Assembly (NCBI GenBank): GCA_029266655.1
Contig: JAQSWL010000005.1
Span: forward strand, 1 to 42,534
Direction of reading: 5' to 3'
From: Candidatus Midichloriaceae bacterium
Lineage (GTDB): Bacteria; Pseudomonadota; Alphaproteobacteria; Rickettsiales; Midichloriaceae
DNA: 42,534 nucleotides
Shown: positions 1 to 7,662 of the stretch, piece by piece
Position numbering within the stretch: position 1 is the first letter of the stretch
Layout of the letters: every line of letters begins with the position of its first letter
The notes under the pieces: generated by a model
What the model was told of the DNA's origin: nothing
Databases searched by the model: none
The model's input: only the letters and a program-made list of their open reading frames with translations
Translations under genes and position numbers: made by a program

Positions 1-91
1 AATGATAAATGCTTGTATAATGGCATTTGTGCAACTCCTTTTTTTTAAGCACTGGTATCCTACCAGATTAGGTGTTGCACTTCACCTTTGA
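1..91 (+). pseudogene. possible 3' end of an IS30-type transposase (remnant)
   Basis: A frame is open from base 2 to a TGA at 89-91 and ends in the residues GVALHL. The 25 bases at 74-98 match, at 21 positions, the 3' end of the IS30-like transposase at the other end of the window (minus strand, near 42437-42461), and both similarities stop where unrelated sequence begins. This suggests a second copy of the same element entering from the left. The upstream residues do not look clearly like IS30, so the call is weak; it could also be a scrambled part of the IS4 remnant that follows. Confidence 0.25.
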
Positions 92-403
92 TTTTTCCAG
101 CCTTATTGCTTTCAAAATTTTATACTTATCAAAGATAGCTTTATCTTCTCCCGAAGAAAGCTGTGATACTATACTTACTACTGAAGAATGGACACGCTTT
201 ATATGCGCGTGTATCAAACAAATAATATTCCTACCAAACCCCCAAATATAAAAGAAGTTATCATTTGGCTTGGCAAATTAGGGGGATTTATGGCACGAAA
301 GAACGATAAGCTTCCTGGGCCAATGACCTTATGGAGAGAATATGAAATCCTTCAAGAAAGCATAATGATGTTATCAATTTTTAGTGGTAAAATTTGTGGG
401 TAA
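87..403 (+). pseudogene. IS4-family (Tn5-like) transposase, C-terminal remnant
   Basis: Two adjoining frames together read like the C-terminus of an IS4-family transposase. The first (about 105-190) gives LIAFKILYLSKIAL followed by ILTTEEW. The second (188-403) gives TLYMRVYQTNNIPTKPPN, then IIWLGKLGGFMARKND and PGPMTLWREYEIL. In this family the C-terminus carries an LGG-x-RK-D-x-PG-x-TLWRG-type motif, which is what is seen. The frame changes at about 188-190, just after EEW, so the gene is frameshifted. It also lacks all three catalytic acidic residues, which lie upstream in complete copies. It is dead. The stop at 401-403 abuts an IS630 remnant. Confidence 0.75.
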
Positions 404-409
404 TAGTAA

Positions 410-541
410 GAGCTAAATCCTGTTGAAAGATTATGGAAATTCATAAAAGACAACACAATAAAAAATAAGCTCTTCTCAGATTTAGAAGAGTTGATGAATG
501 CTGTATCCAATTTTATTTGCCACTTGACCAAAGCTCTATAG
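410..541 (+). pseudogene. IS630-family transposase, C-terminal remnant
   Basis: The 43-residue frame begins ELNPVERLWKFIKDN and continues through LEELMNAVSNF to a stop. The (P)ELNP-x-E-x-LW-x-x-(I/L)K block holds the last catalytic Glu of the IS630/Tc1 DDE domain, and the length after it is normal for the family. Everything upstream is missing; the fragment directly follows the IS4 remnant. About 30 bases downstream is a sequence matching the end of the R2 MITEs in this window, which may be the terminal repeat of this IS630 element. Confidence 0.7.
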
Positions 542-572
542 CATCGCTTTGCAAATTAGATTACTTGTAAGG

Positions 573-593
573 TTATTTTGTGGATTTGGTATA
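573..593. repeat. putative terminal repeat of the IS630 remnant, matching R2 MITE ends
   Basis: The 21 bases here read TTATTTTG, then TGGATTTGGTATA. R2 MITE copies end in TTATTTTGAGATTTAGTATA or TATGAGGTTTGGTATA. The match, and the position just after the IS630 transposase tail, suggest this is the right end of the IS and that R2 elements are its non-autonomous derivatives. As in R2, the end is followed by TAA. Confidence 0.45.
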
Positions 594-600
594 ATGTAAT

Positions 601-842
601 CTTCCCAGTAGGTGCAGCACACGTTGATGGCCTAAGATTTCGGCTAGAAGTTAAAAGAGTTAATGTATCGATAAAAACCCATCTAGTAGAGCCAGGGAAT
701 TTAGCCATAGGGTAATGCAAGAGCTATATAAGGAAATAAGAGCTTACCAAGTTTTACCAAAATACACCTATAAGGTAGCAACCGGGTAGCAACGGAGAAA
801 ATTAGTGAGTTTTGGGAAATGCGGCTAGTCAAGGAAAATTCT
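601..842. other. gene-free stretch downstream of tRNA-Pro
   Basis: I recognise no gene in these 240 bases. A 61-codon minus frame here begins inside the tRNA gene and is a by-product of it. A direct repeat GGTAGCAAC occurs twice near 775-796, separated by about 4 bases. The location at the 3' end of a tRNA, next to broken insertion sequences, fits an old integration site, but no integrase was found. Confidence 0.35.
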
Positions 843-919
<77 letters not shown>

Positions 920-1011
920 ACATTAAAACTTCGTGTACACTTTTAAACCAATATGCCTAAGTTAGCAAGTACTTTAACGATAATGAGTTAAGATTTTTTT
1001 GAAAGGTGGTC

Positions 1012-2493
1012 TCAAGACGGCGTATAGGAGAGATCTGCGCTTTGATCAGCTTTATCAAAGGCAATTATATCATAAGGACTTAAATATTCTGAAATTAGAT
1101 TAGAGATATCAGGTATGGTCACTATGGGGAAGATTTCACTTTTCTCTGGGTTTTTCACTATGCCATAAGTTTCCCAAAAACTTGGTCCTTGCCATTTTTT
1201 CTGCTTTAAGGTGCTATTAAATGGTGCGACTAAAGTTTCTTTTTTAAATTCAGCTAAATAAGATTTTATAGCACTAGAGTATAATTCATAATTCTTAATA
1301 TGCCTAGGTAACTTGGCGTCATCTTCTATATACTTTATCCATTCCTGAGCCAAATTACGCGCAAATTCTTGTCTCATGGCCAGTCTATTTTTTGCTATTG
1401 TATTTATGTTGCTGTAATCAATAGATATAATATTTTTATTAGATAATACCAAGTTATCTAATTGAGCAGCACCTTCACCACCTATTAAGTTAAAGCTAAG
1501 ATTTAAAGAAGTAAGAGTTGTATTATTTTTTAAAGCATAGGCAATCTGAGCAGCACCATCGCCATCTATTAGATTAGAACTAAGATCCAAAGAAATAAGA
1601 ATTGTATTATTTTTTAAAGCATAGGCAATCTGAGCAACACCATCGCCATCTATTAGATTATAGTTGAGATTTAAAGAAGTGAGAGTTGTATTACCCTCAA
1701 GAGCCATAGCAAGTTTAGCTGCTCCTTTATTATGTATTTCATTATTGCTTAAATATAAAGAGACAAGGGTTGTATTATTTTTCAAAGCCTCAGCAATATA
1801 AGCTGCTCCTTTATTTCCTGTTTGTTTAGAGTTAAGAACTAAAGAAGTAAGAGTTGTATTCTTCTCTAGAGCGGCTGCAATATAGGCTATTCCGTTGGCA
1901 TTTATTAGGTCTGAACTGAGGTGTAAAGAGGTGAGAGTCGTATTGCTATTTAAACTGTCGGCAATATGATATGCTCCACAATTATCTATTTGGTTATCAT
2001 ATAGAAGTAAAGAAGTAAGTGGCGGTATGTTTTGCTTTAAGGCTGCAGCAATATAAGTTATTCCATCAGCATTTATTGGATTGTAACAGAGATGTAAGGA
2101 GGTAAGAGTTATATTCTTCTTTAGAGCGGCCAAAAGTTTAGTGGTTCCCTCATTATCTATTTGGTTATCATATAGAAATAAAGAAATAAGGGGAAGTGTG
2201 TTCTTCTTTAAAGTAGTGGCAAGTTTAGCTATTCCATTGCTAGCTATTTGGTTAGAACTGAGGTCTAAAGAGGTGAGGGTGGTATTGCTCTTTAAAGCAG
2301 CTAGAAGCCTAGCTGTTCCCTCGCTATCTATTTGATTATCATATAGAAATAAAGAGGTGAGATTTTTATTGCTCTTTAAAGCCAAAGCAATCTGAATTAT
2401 TTCCTCATTGCTTATTTTAGTATTCTTGATGTTTAAAGAAGTAATTATACCTTCTTCTATTTTTTGTAATAACATATCTAACTTCTCTTGCAT
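1012..2493 (-). CDS. leucine-rich repeat protein (ribonuclease-inhibitor type), possible effector
   Basis: The 493-residue product is mostly tandem 28-29-residue leucine-rich repeats of the RNI type, with consensus NTTLTSLxLxxNxIxxxGAxxIAxALK. About a dozen repeats cover roughly residues 15-360, each alternating a beta strand (LTSLxL) with a helix (IAxALK). The remaining 130 residues are not repetitive. Near residues 460-478 the segment IPDISNLISEYLSPYDI loosely resembles an F-box (LPxExxxxIxxYLxPxD). There is no signal peptide or membrane segment. RNI-type LRR proteins are common in amoeba and arthropod symbionts, where they bind host proteins. An effector role is inference. The gene stands alone; neighbouring repeats are very similar at DNA level, implying recent expansion. 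Confidence 0.85.
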   Translation of the reverse strand: MQEKLDMLLQKIEEGIITSLNIKNTKISNEEIIQIALALKSNKNLTSLFLYDNQIDSEGTARLLAALKSNTTLTSLDLSSNQIASNGIAKLATTLKKNTLPLISLFLYDNQIDNEGTTKLLAALKKNITLTSLHLCYNPINADGITYIAAALKQNIPPLTSLLLYDNQIDNCGAYHIADSLNSNTTLTSLHLSSDLINANGIAYIAAALEKNTTLTSLVLNSKQTGNKGAAYIAEALKNNTTLVSLYLSNNEIHNKGAAKLAMALEGNTTLTSLNLNYNLIDGDGVAQIAYALKNNTILISLDLSSNLIDGDGAAQIAYALKNNTTLTSLNLSFNLIGGEGAAQLDNLVLSNKNIISIDYSNINTIAKNRLAMRQEFARNLAQEWIKYIEDDAKLPRHIKNYELYSSAIKSYLAEFKKETLVAPFNSTLKQKKWQGPSFWETYGIVKNPEKSEIFPIVTIPDISNLISEYLSPYDIIAFDKADQSADLSYTPS

Positions 2494-2643
2494 ATATACC
2501 TCATTACAACAACTTTTTTACCGTAGCATATTAAGTGGATGTTAACTAACAATTTATCGTAATTTTCACTATCTTGTCAATTTTTTAAAATATTTTAAAG
2601 TTAGGATATTAAAAATATGTATTTATCTCTTTTTATATCAATC

Positions 2644-3198
2644 TCATTCCTGAGTTGCGTAATCTATAATAAAGTTGCAGCGTTCCTTAATAGAATTTTT
2701 TGGAACAAGGATAAAATCAAATCCAAATTCTTTATATACATCTAAATGAATCTTTTCAAAAACAAGAGCTTCTTCATATGAAATTTTGCGAGCTTCGGTA
2801 TTCTCTATAAAACCAAGGTTCTCAAAGAAGAAGATTTTGTTTTGGTAAATTTGTAATTCCAAACAGCGGGTTATTTCTGCAAGAAGAGTAGAGGGTGCTT
2901 CATAATTCAAATATTTAGACAAGGCATAAGTGCAAAAAGGTGATCTATCATAAAATTGTAAAGATCCTTTAGCATCAATTTGCCGGTGTTTTTGTAGCTG
3001 TGTAATGTCATCGATAAAGCTTGGATTTTCCCAGGGCTTAAGAATATGGTTTGCTTGTTGTGTATCTATTACACTTGTTGCTGCTTCGGATACAACGCTA
3101 TGTCCTAAAGTTTTTAATTCTAGTATAACAGAAGTTTTCCCGCTACCGGGTGTGCCGGTTAAAATGAATCTTTTAGTTTTAGGATGCTTTCTTTCCAT
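2644..3198 (-). CDS. AAA_28-type P-loop ATPase/kinase-like protein
   Basis: This 184-residue protein has a Walker A motif GTPGSGKT at residues 15-22 and a later YDRSPFCTYALSKYL segment (DRSP around residue 84), typical of the small AAA_28/NadR-kinase-like P-loop family. The length suits that family. The substrate is not predictable; members include uncharacterised nucleotide kinases and toxin-antitoxin-linked ATPases. It is a single gene, and an R2 MITE begins 17 bases upstream of its start codon, so its promoter must lie in or beyond that element. Confidence 0.75.
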   Translation of the reverse strand: MERKHPKTKRFILTGTPGSGKTSVILELKTLGHSVVSEAATSVIDTQQANHILKPWENPSFIDDITQLQKHRQIDAKGSLQFYDRSPFCTYALSKYLNYEAPSTLLAEITRCLELQIYQNKIFFFENLGFIENTEARKISYEEALVFEKIHLDVYKEFGFDFILVPKNSIKERCNFIIDYATQE

Positions 3199-3215
3199 TT
3201 GAAATTTTTGAGTTA

Positions 3216-3370
3216 TACTAAATCTAAAAATAAATTGAGATAGTAATGCCAGATTTTGGCAAAGTGCGGTGGGAAAAGGCAGTTGAATATTTTACATATT
3301 CATCAATTTTTTACCAAGCAAATTTGCTAAAAGATGAGCTTTAATGCTCTATTTATTTTGAGATTTAGTA
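3216..3370 (-). repeat. R2 MITE copy a (155 bp, flanked by TTA)
   Basis: The ends are TACTAAATCTAAAAATAAATT and its inverse ATTTATTTTGAGATTTAGTA. The interior matches, inverted, the copies at 13522, 16822 and 20802. Direct TTA repeats at 213-215 and 371-373 within this kilobase (3213-3215 and 3371-3373) mark the target duplication. It has no coding capacity and lies between the ATPase gene and rplS. Confidence 0.85.
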
Positions 3371-3403
3371 TTAATTGCAATTAAAACTCTTTCGGAATTC
3401 TGC

Positions 3404-3435
3404 TTTTGAGGGCCATTTTATTATAGCCCTCAAAA
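3404..3435. other. hairpin downstream of rplS
   Basis: A perfect inverted repeat, TTTTGAGGGC and GCCCTCAAAA with a 12-base loop, sits just past the rplS stop. It could end the pcm-to-rplS transcript, but there is no U-run after the 3' arm, so it is not a classical intrinsic terminator. Confidence 0.4.
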
Positions 3436-3449
3436 TTTATGCCAATAAA

Positions 3450-3827
3450 TTATTTAGCGGCAGCTGGTCTTCTATCCACAATTTCTTTAATCCTTGCAGC
3501 TTTACCTTGTAAACTGCGCATGTAGTAAAGTTTAGCTCTTCTAACTTTACCTCTTTTGATCACTTCAATTTTATCGATGATAGGAGAGTATGTTAAAAAA
3601 TTACGCTCAACACCTTCACCGTTACTAATTTTTTTAATTGCAAAAGAAGATCCAAGTGCACGGTTTTTAACCCTTATTACTAATCCTTCAAAATTTTGAA
3701 CGCGGTAGTTATCTGCGCCATCCATAATTCTAACACCAACTTTAATGGTGTCACCAGCGCGAAAGCGTGGGATTTCTCTTTTTAATTCGGTAATGTATTT
3801 TTGTTCAAATTTAGTTAGTAAGTTCAT
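3450..3827 (-). CDS. rplS: 50S ribosomal protein L19
   Basis: L19 is a 23S rRNA-binding protein at the 30S-50S interface. The 125-residue product carries the usual order: an N-terminal helix, the RFRAGDTIKVGVRI barrel strand, RVQNFEGLVIRVKNRALGSSF, and the SPIIDKIEVIKRGKVRRAKLYYMR segment. The C-terminal tail KEIVDRRPAAAK is short. The start codon overlaps the trmD stop by 4 bases, the conserved trmD-rplS arrangement, which implies translational coupling. Confidence 0.97.
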   Translation of the reverse strand: MNLLTKFEQKYITELKREIPRFRAGDTIKVGVRIMDGADNYRVQNFEGLVIRVKNRALGSSFAIKKISNGEGVERNFLTYSPIIDKIEVIKRGKVRRAKLYYMRSLQGKAARIKEIVDRRPAAAK

Positions 3828-4537
3828 TTCTTTTCTCCATTTAAGCAGCGGTCCAACAATTCGGGACGTACAGATTTTGTTTTACTAATAGCCTGCTCTA
3901 AGCGCCAATTATCTATAGCTTTGTGATTCCCAGACCTGAGAATTTCAGGAACCTGATGACCACGCCAAACAGCCGGCTTAGTATAGTGCGGATACTCCAG
4001 TAAATTTTCATACATTGGGCTTAACCCAAAGCTTTCTTCCAAAAGTGCAGATTTTTCATCTAACACGCCAGGAATCAGCCGTACGCAGGAATCTAAAATA
4101 GGATACGCCGCAACATCCCCCGAGGACAGAACAAAGTCCCCAAGGCTAAGTTCAGAAACACTATACTCAAGAAATATCCGTTCGTCAATTCCTTCAAAGC
4201 GGCCACACAATAAATTAATTCCATTTAGCGTAGAAAGTTCAGAAGCTACCTTCTGGGTAAAAACTTTCCCTCTAGGTGACAAATAATAGATAGGATTGCC
4301 ATTTGGGATGAAAACATTTTCAATGGCATCTGCCAAAACATCTGGTTTCATAACCATGCCAGTACCGCCTCCATATGGAGAATCATCTACCGTTTGGTGC
4401 TTATCCTTAGCATAATCTCTAATGTTATAAGCTTCCAAGCTCCAAAGGTTATCCTCCAAAGCTTTCCCTACTACAGAGACATTAAGAGGTCCAGGATATA
4501 GCTCAGGAAATAGTGTTAATACCTTAACTTGCCACAT
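3824..4537 (-). CDS. trmD: tRNA (guanine-N1-)-methyltransferase TrmD
   Basis: TrmD puts the m1G37 methyl group next to the anticodon of tRNAs reading CNN and CGG codons, preventing +1 frameshifts. The 237-residue protein is full length. Visible family motifs are DSPYGGGTGMVMKPDV, YLSPRGKVFTQ, CGRFEGIDERI and ELSLGDFVLSSGD (the trefoil-knot SAM pocket), followed by the helical C-terminal domain with HYTKPAVWRG and LRSGNHKAIDNWRL. It lies 3 bases from the dsbA-like gene and overlaps rplS by 4 bases, so all three are probably co-transcribed. Confidence 0.97.
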   Translation of the reverse strand: MWQVKVLTLFPELYPGPLNVSVVGKALEDNLWSLEAYNIRDYAKDKHQTVDDSPYGGGTGMVMKPDVLADAIENVFIPNGNPIYYLSPRGKVFTQKVASELSTLNGINLLCGRFEGIDERIFLEYSVSELSLGDFVLSSGDVAAYPILDSCVRLIPGVLDEKSALLEESFGLSPMYENLLEYPHYTKPAVWRGHQVPEILRSGNHKAIDNWRLEQAISKTKSVRPELLDRCLNGEKK

Positions 4538-4540
4538 AAT

Positions 4541-5164
4541 CTATTTTAACAAATCATCAATTATTTTAGATATCTCTGGGTAGCTTAGAGCGCCTTCGTA
4601 CTTCTTGCCATTAATAAAGAATACTGGTGTAACATAAAAGTTTAATTTTTGTGATGCAGTCATGCTTTGTTCAAATAAGCTGTTTTCGATTGTCTTATTA
4701 TTAAAGCAAGCTTTGATTTCTTCATCTGTCAACCCGCCTAGCTTGGCTATATTTATTAAGGATTCTTTATAATCTTTGCGGTAGGCCCAAAGCATTTGTG
4801 AATCCATTAATGTTGAAACGTAATCAAAATATGCATCTTTTCCTACGCAAGCAGCTAACATACTTCCTAAAAGGGAAGGGTGATTTGTAGGGATCCCCCT
4901 ATGTATATATAATATTTTATTAGTATTTATGTAATTTTGTTTAAGTGAAGCAAATGTTTTTTTATGAAACTCCGCGCAGTGCGGGCAAGACATCGATGAA
5001 TACTCTATAATAGTAACCTTGGCTTTGGGGTTACCAAGAAAGTGGTCATCATCTTTTAGAGCCAACAGGCTGGAAGAATCTTGAGCTGTGTCTGCAAACC
5101 CTAAATATGGTGTGAAGAATAAAAACGTAAGTAATACAATGTGTAATAATTTTCTAAACTTCAT
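4541..5164 (-). CDS. DsbA-like exported thiol oxidoreductase
   Basis: This 207-residue protein starts MKFRKLLHIVLLTFLFFTPY with an Ala-rich cleavage region (LGFADT), a clear signal peptide. A DsbA/thioredoxin-4 fold follows, with the CPHC active site in SSMSCPHCAEF and the cis-Pro loop in NFYVTPVFFING. It should introduce disulfides into periplasmic proteins; no DsbB is visible nearby. I chose the start at 5164 because the signal peptide begins there. The frame stays open upstream to an ATG at 5341, but those extra 59 residues are encoded by repeat R1 copy a and would bury the signal peptide. The repeat probably carries the promoter, or separates this gene from rdgB. Confidence 0.88.
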   Translation of the reverse strand: MKFRKLLHIVLLTFLFFTPYLGFADTAQDSSSLLALKDDDHFLGNPKAKVTIIEYSSMSCPHCAEFHKKTFASLKQNYINTNKILYIHRGIPTNHPSLLGSMLAACVGKDAYFDYVSTLMDSQMLWAYRKDYKESLINIAKLGGLTDEEIKACFNNKTIENSLFEQSMTASQKLNFYVTPVFFINGKKYEGALSYPEISKIIDDLLK

Positions 5165-5174
5165 AATATATACA

Positions 5175-5330
5175 TCTCGTAAATTAAGAGTTGGCAAAAG
5201 GTATAGGCGACAGGAAATTTGAAAAAGTGGAAGGAGCAGCGATTTCGAGCACCGTAAGCCTATATTAATAGGTGCGGACGCGGAGAAATTAGCTGCGACG
5301 CTCCAATTTTTCAAATTAACGGAGTATATA
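5175..5330 (+). repeat. R1 palindromic element, copy a
   Basis: This element of about 155 bp begins CTCGTAAATTAAGAGTTGGC and ends TTTTTCAAATTAACGGAGTA. The halves are imperfectly complementary (AATTTGAAAAAGTGG against CCAATTTTTCAAATT), and the centre forms a CCTAT-ATTA-ATAGG hairpin. It lies between rdgB and the dsbA-like gene. On the minus strand it is open in frame with the latter. Confidence 0.9.
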
Positions 5331-5362
5331 TCCCCTTGCATGGCTTGAAGATGTAACCATAG

Positions 5363-5968
5363 TTAAAAACATGCTTCAAGTAGTTTTTTAAAAGATTTAG
5401 CCCTAGCGTTGACTAATCTATATTCATTATCATTTAACATACTTGCGGGTTTGTTGTAGGGGTGTGGATAAAAAATTGGCTGAAAACCAACTCCAGTGCT
5501 GTGCATGTCATCAAAATTAACATATCCGGGGGCTTCGGCTCGGAATGTGTGAATTTTATTTTTTTCTGGCCAGTAAATGGAAACTACGGAGACCATTTTT
5601 GCAGTAAATTTATCCCCAGGCTTTGCAGATAATTCCTTTTTTAAACGGATAATTGCAGGAGCAAAATCGCCATTAAACCCCCAATCAGCGGTGTGAATTC
5701 CAGGAGCGCCATTTAAAGCATCCACGCAAATGCCGGAGTCGTCAGAGATTGTAACCATCACGCTCGCTTTACCATAGTAAATGCATTTGGATTCGCAGTT
5801 TTCCTCAAAAGTTTCCCCAACTTCTGGAGGGGACGCAATGCCTAATTCTGCGGGTGATATAGCTATGATGCCCGGCACACGTTCAGCAAGGTATCCGCCT
5901 AGCTGCTTAACCTTATAAAGATTGTGAGAGCCTATTAGAATCTTGCTATCGGAGAATTTTTCGTACAC
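5363..5968 (-). CDS. rdgB: XTP/dITP pyrophosphatase (RdgB/HAM1)
   Basis: RdgB hydrolyses non-canonical purine triphosphates (XTP, ITP, dITP) to monophosphates, keeping them out of DNA. The 201-residue protein has the N-terminal substrate loop ILIGSHNLYKVKQL, ETFEENCESKC with the metal-binding acids, SDDSGICVDALNGAPGIHTA, and the C-terminal GVGFQPIFYP and FKKLLEA. In most members the first motif is ASxNxxK; here it is GSHNLYK, with Asn and Lys kept. It follows rph after 2 bases, as in many Proteobacteria. Confidence 0.95.
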   Translation of the reverse strand: MYEKFSDSKILIGSHNLYKVKQLGGYLAERVPGIIAISPAELGIASPPEVGETFEENCESKCIYYGKASVMVTISDDSGICVDALNGAPGIHTADWGFNGDFAPAIIRLKKELSAKPGDKFTAKMVSVVSIYWPEKNKIHTFRAEAPGYVNFDDMHSTGVGFQPIFYPHPYNKPASMLNDNEYRLVNARAKSFKKLLEACF

Positions 5969-5970
5969 GC

Positions 5971-6699
5971 TTAAATATTTAGTAATTTCTTTTGTAACTC
6001 TATCAGAGTGCTAGTTCCAATACCAGCTAATTCATATAATTTTTCATATTCGGTTTTGGAGAATGGGCGTTTTTCACCCGTAATTTGCACCTCAATTAAA
6101 TCGCCTTTTGCAGACATAATAAAATTTCCATCCACTTCCGCGTTGCTATCTTCTTCGTACTCTAAATCTAACATAGGCGCCCCATCAACTATGCCGCAAG
6201 AAATGGCAGCAACCTGTGATGTAATGGGAAGTTTTCTAATAATTTTTTTATCGTATAGCCCTTTGATGGCCAGATATAGCGCAATATACCCGCCAGTAAT
6301 GGCTGCAGTTCTTGTGCCACCATCGGCCCTTATAACATCACAATCAACAATAATTTGGCGTTCTCCAAGTTTATCGAGCTCTACCACAGAGCGTAAAGAT
6401 CTGCCAATAAGTCTTTGTATCTCTTGGGTTCTACCATCTACCTTTCCTTTGCTAGACTCGCGTTGTATTCTGGTATGGGTAGATCTAGGTAACATGGAAT
6501 ATTCTGCTGTTACCCAACCTTTTCCGGTATTGCGCAAAAATGGCGGCACATGCGTTTCTACGCTTGCAGTGCACATAACATGAGTGTTGCCGAATTTAAT
6601 AAAGCATGAACCTTCAGCATATGGGCTGCTGTTCAGTTCGCATTCTACTTTTCTTAATTCATCAAATTTTCTTAAACTTCTTCTAATATTTAAATCCAT
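5971..6699 (-). CDS. rph: ribonuclease PH
   Basis: RNase PH is a phosphate-dependent 3'-5' exonuclease that trims tRNA 3' ends and acts as a hexameric ring. The 242-residue product is full length and shows RSLRKFDELRKVECEL, GWVTAEYSMLPRSTHTR, the IQRLIGRSLRSVV segment containing phosphate-contacting arginines, DCDVIRADGGTRTAAITG, and LDLEYEEDSNAEVDGNF with the metal-binding acids. No motif is disrupted. It sits between pcm and rdgB with gaps of only 2-3 bases, so it is certainly operonic. Confidence 0.97.
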   Translation of the reverse strand: MDLNIRRSLRKFDELRKVECELNSSPYAEGSCFIKFGNTHVMCTASVETHVPPFLRNTGKGWVTAEYSMLPRSTHTRIQRESSKGKVDGRTQEIQRLIGRSLRSVVELDKLGERQIIVDCDVIRADGGTRTAAITGGYIALYLAIKGLYDKKIIRKLPITSQVAAISCGIVDGAPMLDLEYEEDSNAEVDGNFIMSAKGDLIEVQITGEKRPFSKTEYEKLYELAGIGTSTLIELQKKLLNI

Positions 6700-6702
6700 A
6701 AT

Positions 6703-7329
6703 TTATACTAGTGGCTCGCAAAATGTATCAAAAAGTTCTATTTCATCAAAGCTATGGCCCCAATTTTGTGCAAGCATAACCTTGCATAAGTGGGGTGAAA
6801 GCGTTTTTATATAAACTAACTTTCCGCCAATTTTTAATTGGCTGATTAAATTTTCAGGTGCAGAGGTCAAAGCTCCAGAAACTAAAATTGCATCATATGG
6901 TGCATTTTTATGATCACCTTTTAAGAGATCAGATTGCTTTATTTCTACATTTTTTATGTCAAGTTTCTGCAGGTTGATTGCAGCTTTTTGTGCGAGATCT
7001 GGGTTATTTTCAATCGCTATTACGTGCTTGCATATTTTACTAAGTATCGATGAGGTGTAGCCAGTGCCGCAGGCAATATCAAGAGCTATTTTTTCTGGAG
7101 TGAGTTCAAGCACAGAAATCATGCGGGCCAATACTTCTGGAGCCAATATTTTTCGGTTATCGTTTAGCGGCACTCTAGCATCGCTGTAAGCAAAACCTTG
7201 CCACGCTTTTTCCACAAACTCATGCTTAGGGATACAGGAGAAAGCGCCAAGTAGTAAAGGATCGGTAACTTTATTAGGCATAATCTGGTTCTTCACCATG
7301 TTGGTGCGAGCTATTTCAAAATATTCCAT
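6703..7329 (-). CDS. pcm: protein-L-isoaspartate O-methyltransferase family protein
   Basis: This 208-residue class I SAM methyltransferase belongs to the PCMT family, which starts repair of isoaspartyl residues. It has the family's N-terminal helix (ARTNMVKNQIMPNKVTDPLLL), the AFSCIPKHEFV segment, LAPEVLARMISVLELTPEKIALDIACGTGYTS (SAM motif I) in pieces of normal spacing, AIENNPDLAQKAA (acidic loop) and DAILVSGALTS (motif post-II). Alphaproteobacterial genomes often carry this shorter form. True isoaspartate specificity is not proven by sequence. It is the first gene of the pcm-rph-rdgB block. Confidence 0.85.
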   Translation of the reverse strand: MEYFEIARTNMVKNQIMPNKVTDPLLLGAFSCIPKHEFVEKAWQGFAYSDARVPLNDNRKILAPEVLARMISVLELTPEKIALDIACGTGYTSSILSKICKHVIAIENNPDLAQKAAINLQKLDIKNVEIKQSDLLKGDHKNAPYDAILVSGALTSAPENLISQLKIGGKLVYIKTLSPHLCKVMLAQNWGHSFDEIELFDTFCEPLV

Positions 7330-7377
7330 AAATATAAGTACATTAATTAAACATGCTTGTTATAGTTAAGCCTTTAT

Positions 7378-7450
7378 AATTTGACTACGCGTTGCTCGAT
7401 CACTCATGTAGGTTTTACTACATTTCGTTCCTCGCTCCTATATTCAAATT
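7378..7450. repeat. R5: 73-bp imperfect palindrome
   Basis: Outer arms AATTTGA and TCAAATT enclose a GC-richer palindrome (GCGTTGCTCG against CGTTCCTCGC) around the hairpin ATGTAG-GTTTTA-CTACAT. Similar TCACTCATGTAG / CGTTCCTCGC palindromes are scattered through Rickettsia intergenic DNA as far as I recall; no other copy was seen in this window. It lies upstream of pcm. Confidence 0.7.
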
Positions 7451-7478
7451 AAAATGCTTTAGCTAAAATGCTTTAGCT
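7451..7478. repeat. 14-bp perfect tandem duplication
   Basis: AAAATGCTTTAGCT occurs twice in direct succession (7451-7464 and 7465-7478) directly beside palindrome R5. The rest of the 333-base gap between pcm and the next gene holds no recognisable coding sequence. Confidence 0.8.
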
Positions 7479-7614
7479 ATATGCCAAATAAAATATGGCA
7501 GCTTTGCTCTTTTTACAAGTGGTTTTATTGTTGTTTAGCCAAGGGTTATAAACAGCAATAAATAGATATCTTTTTAATAGGATATGGATATCTTGCTTTA
7601 GCGATGTCTATTTT

Positions 7615-7652
7615 GAAAAAGCACTTAGCATATTAATGTTAAATGCTTTTTC
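7615..7652. terminator. probable bidirectional terminator
   Basis: The inverted repeat GAAAAAGCA / TGCTTTTTC has a 20-base AT-rich loop and gives a T-run after the hairpin on either strand. It lies about 10 bases past the stop of the minus-strand unknown exported protein. Confidence 0.6.
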
Positions 7653-7662
7653 TCATAACAGT

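Noticed and set aside
5165-5341. N-terminal extension of the DsbA-like protein
   Set aside because: The extension is encoded by repeat R1 and would place 59 residues before the signal peptide; the start at 5164 is preferred.
6008-6583. 191-codon plus-strand frame opposite rph
   Set aside because: It lies fully antisense to the clear rph gene and has no domain.
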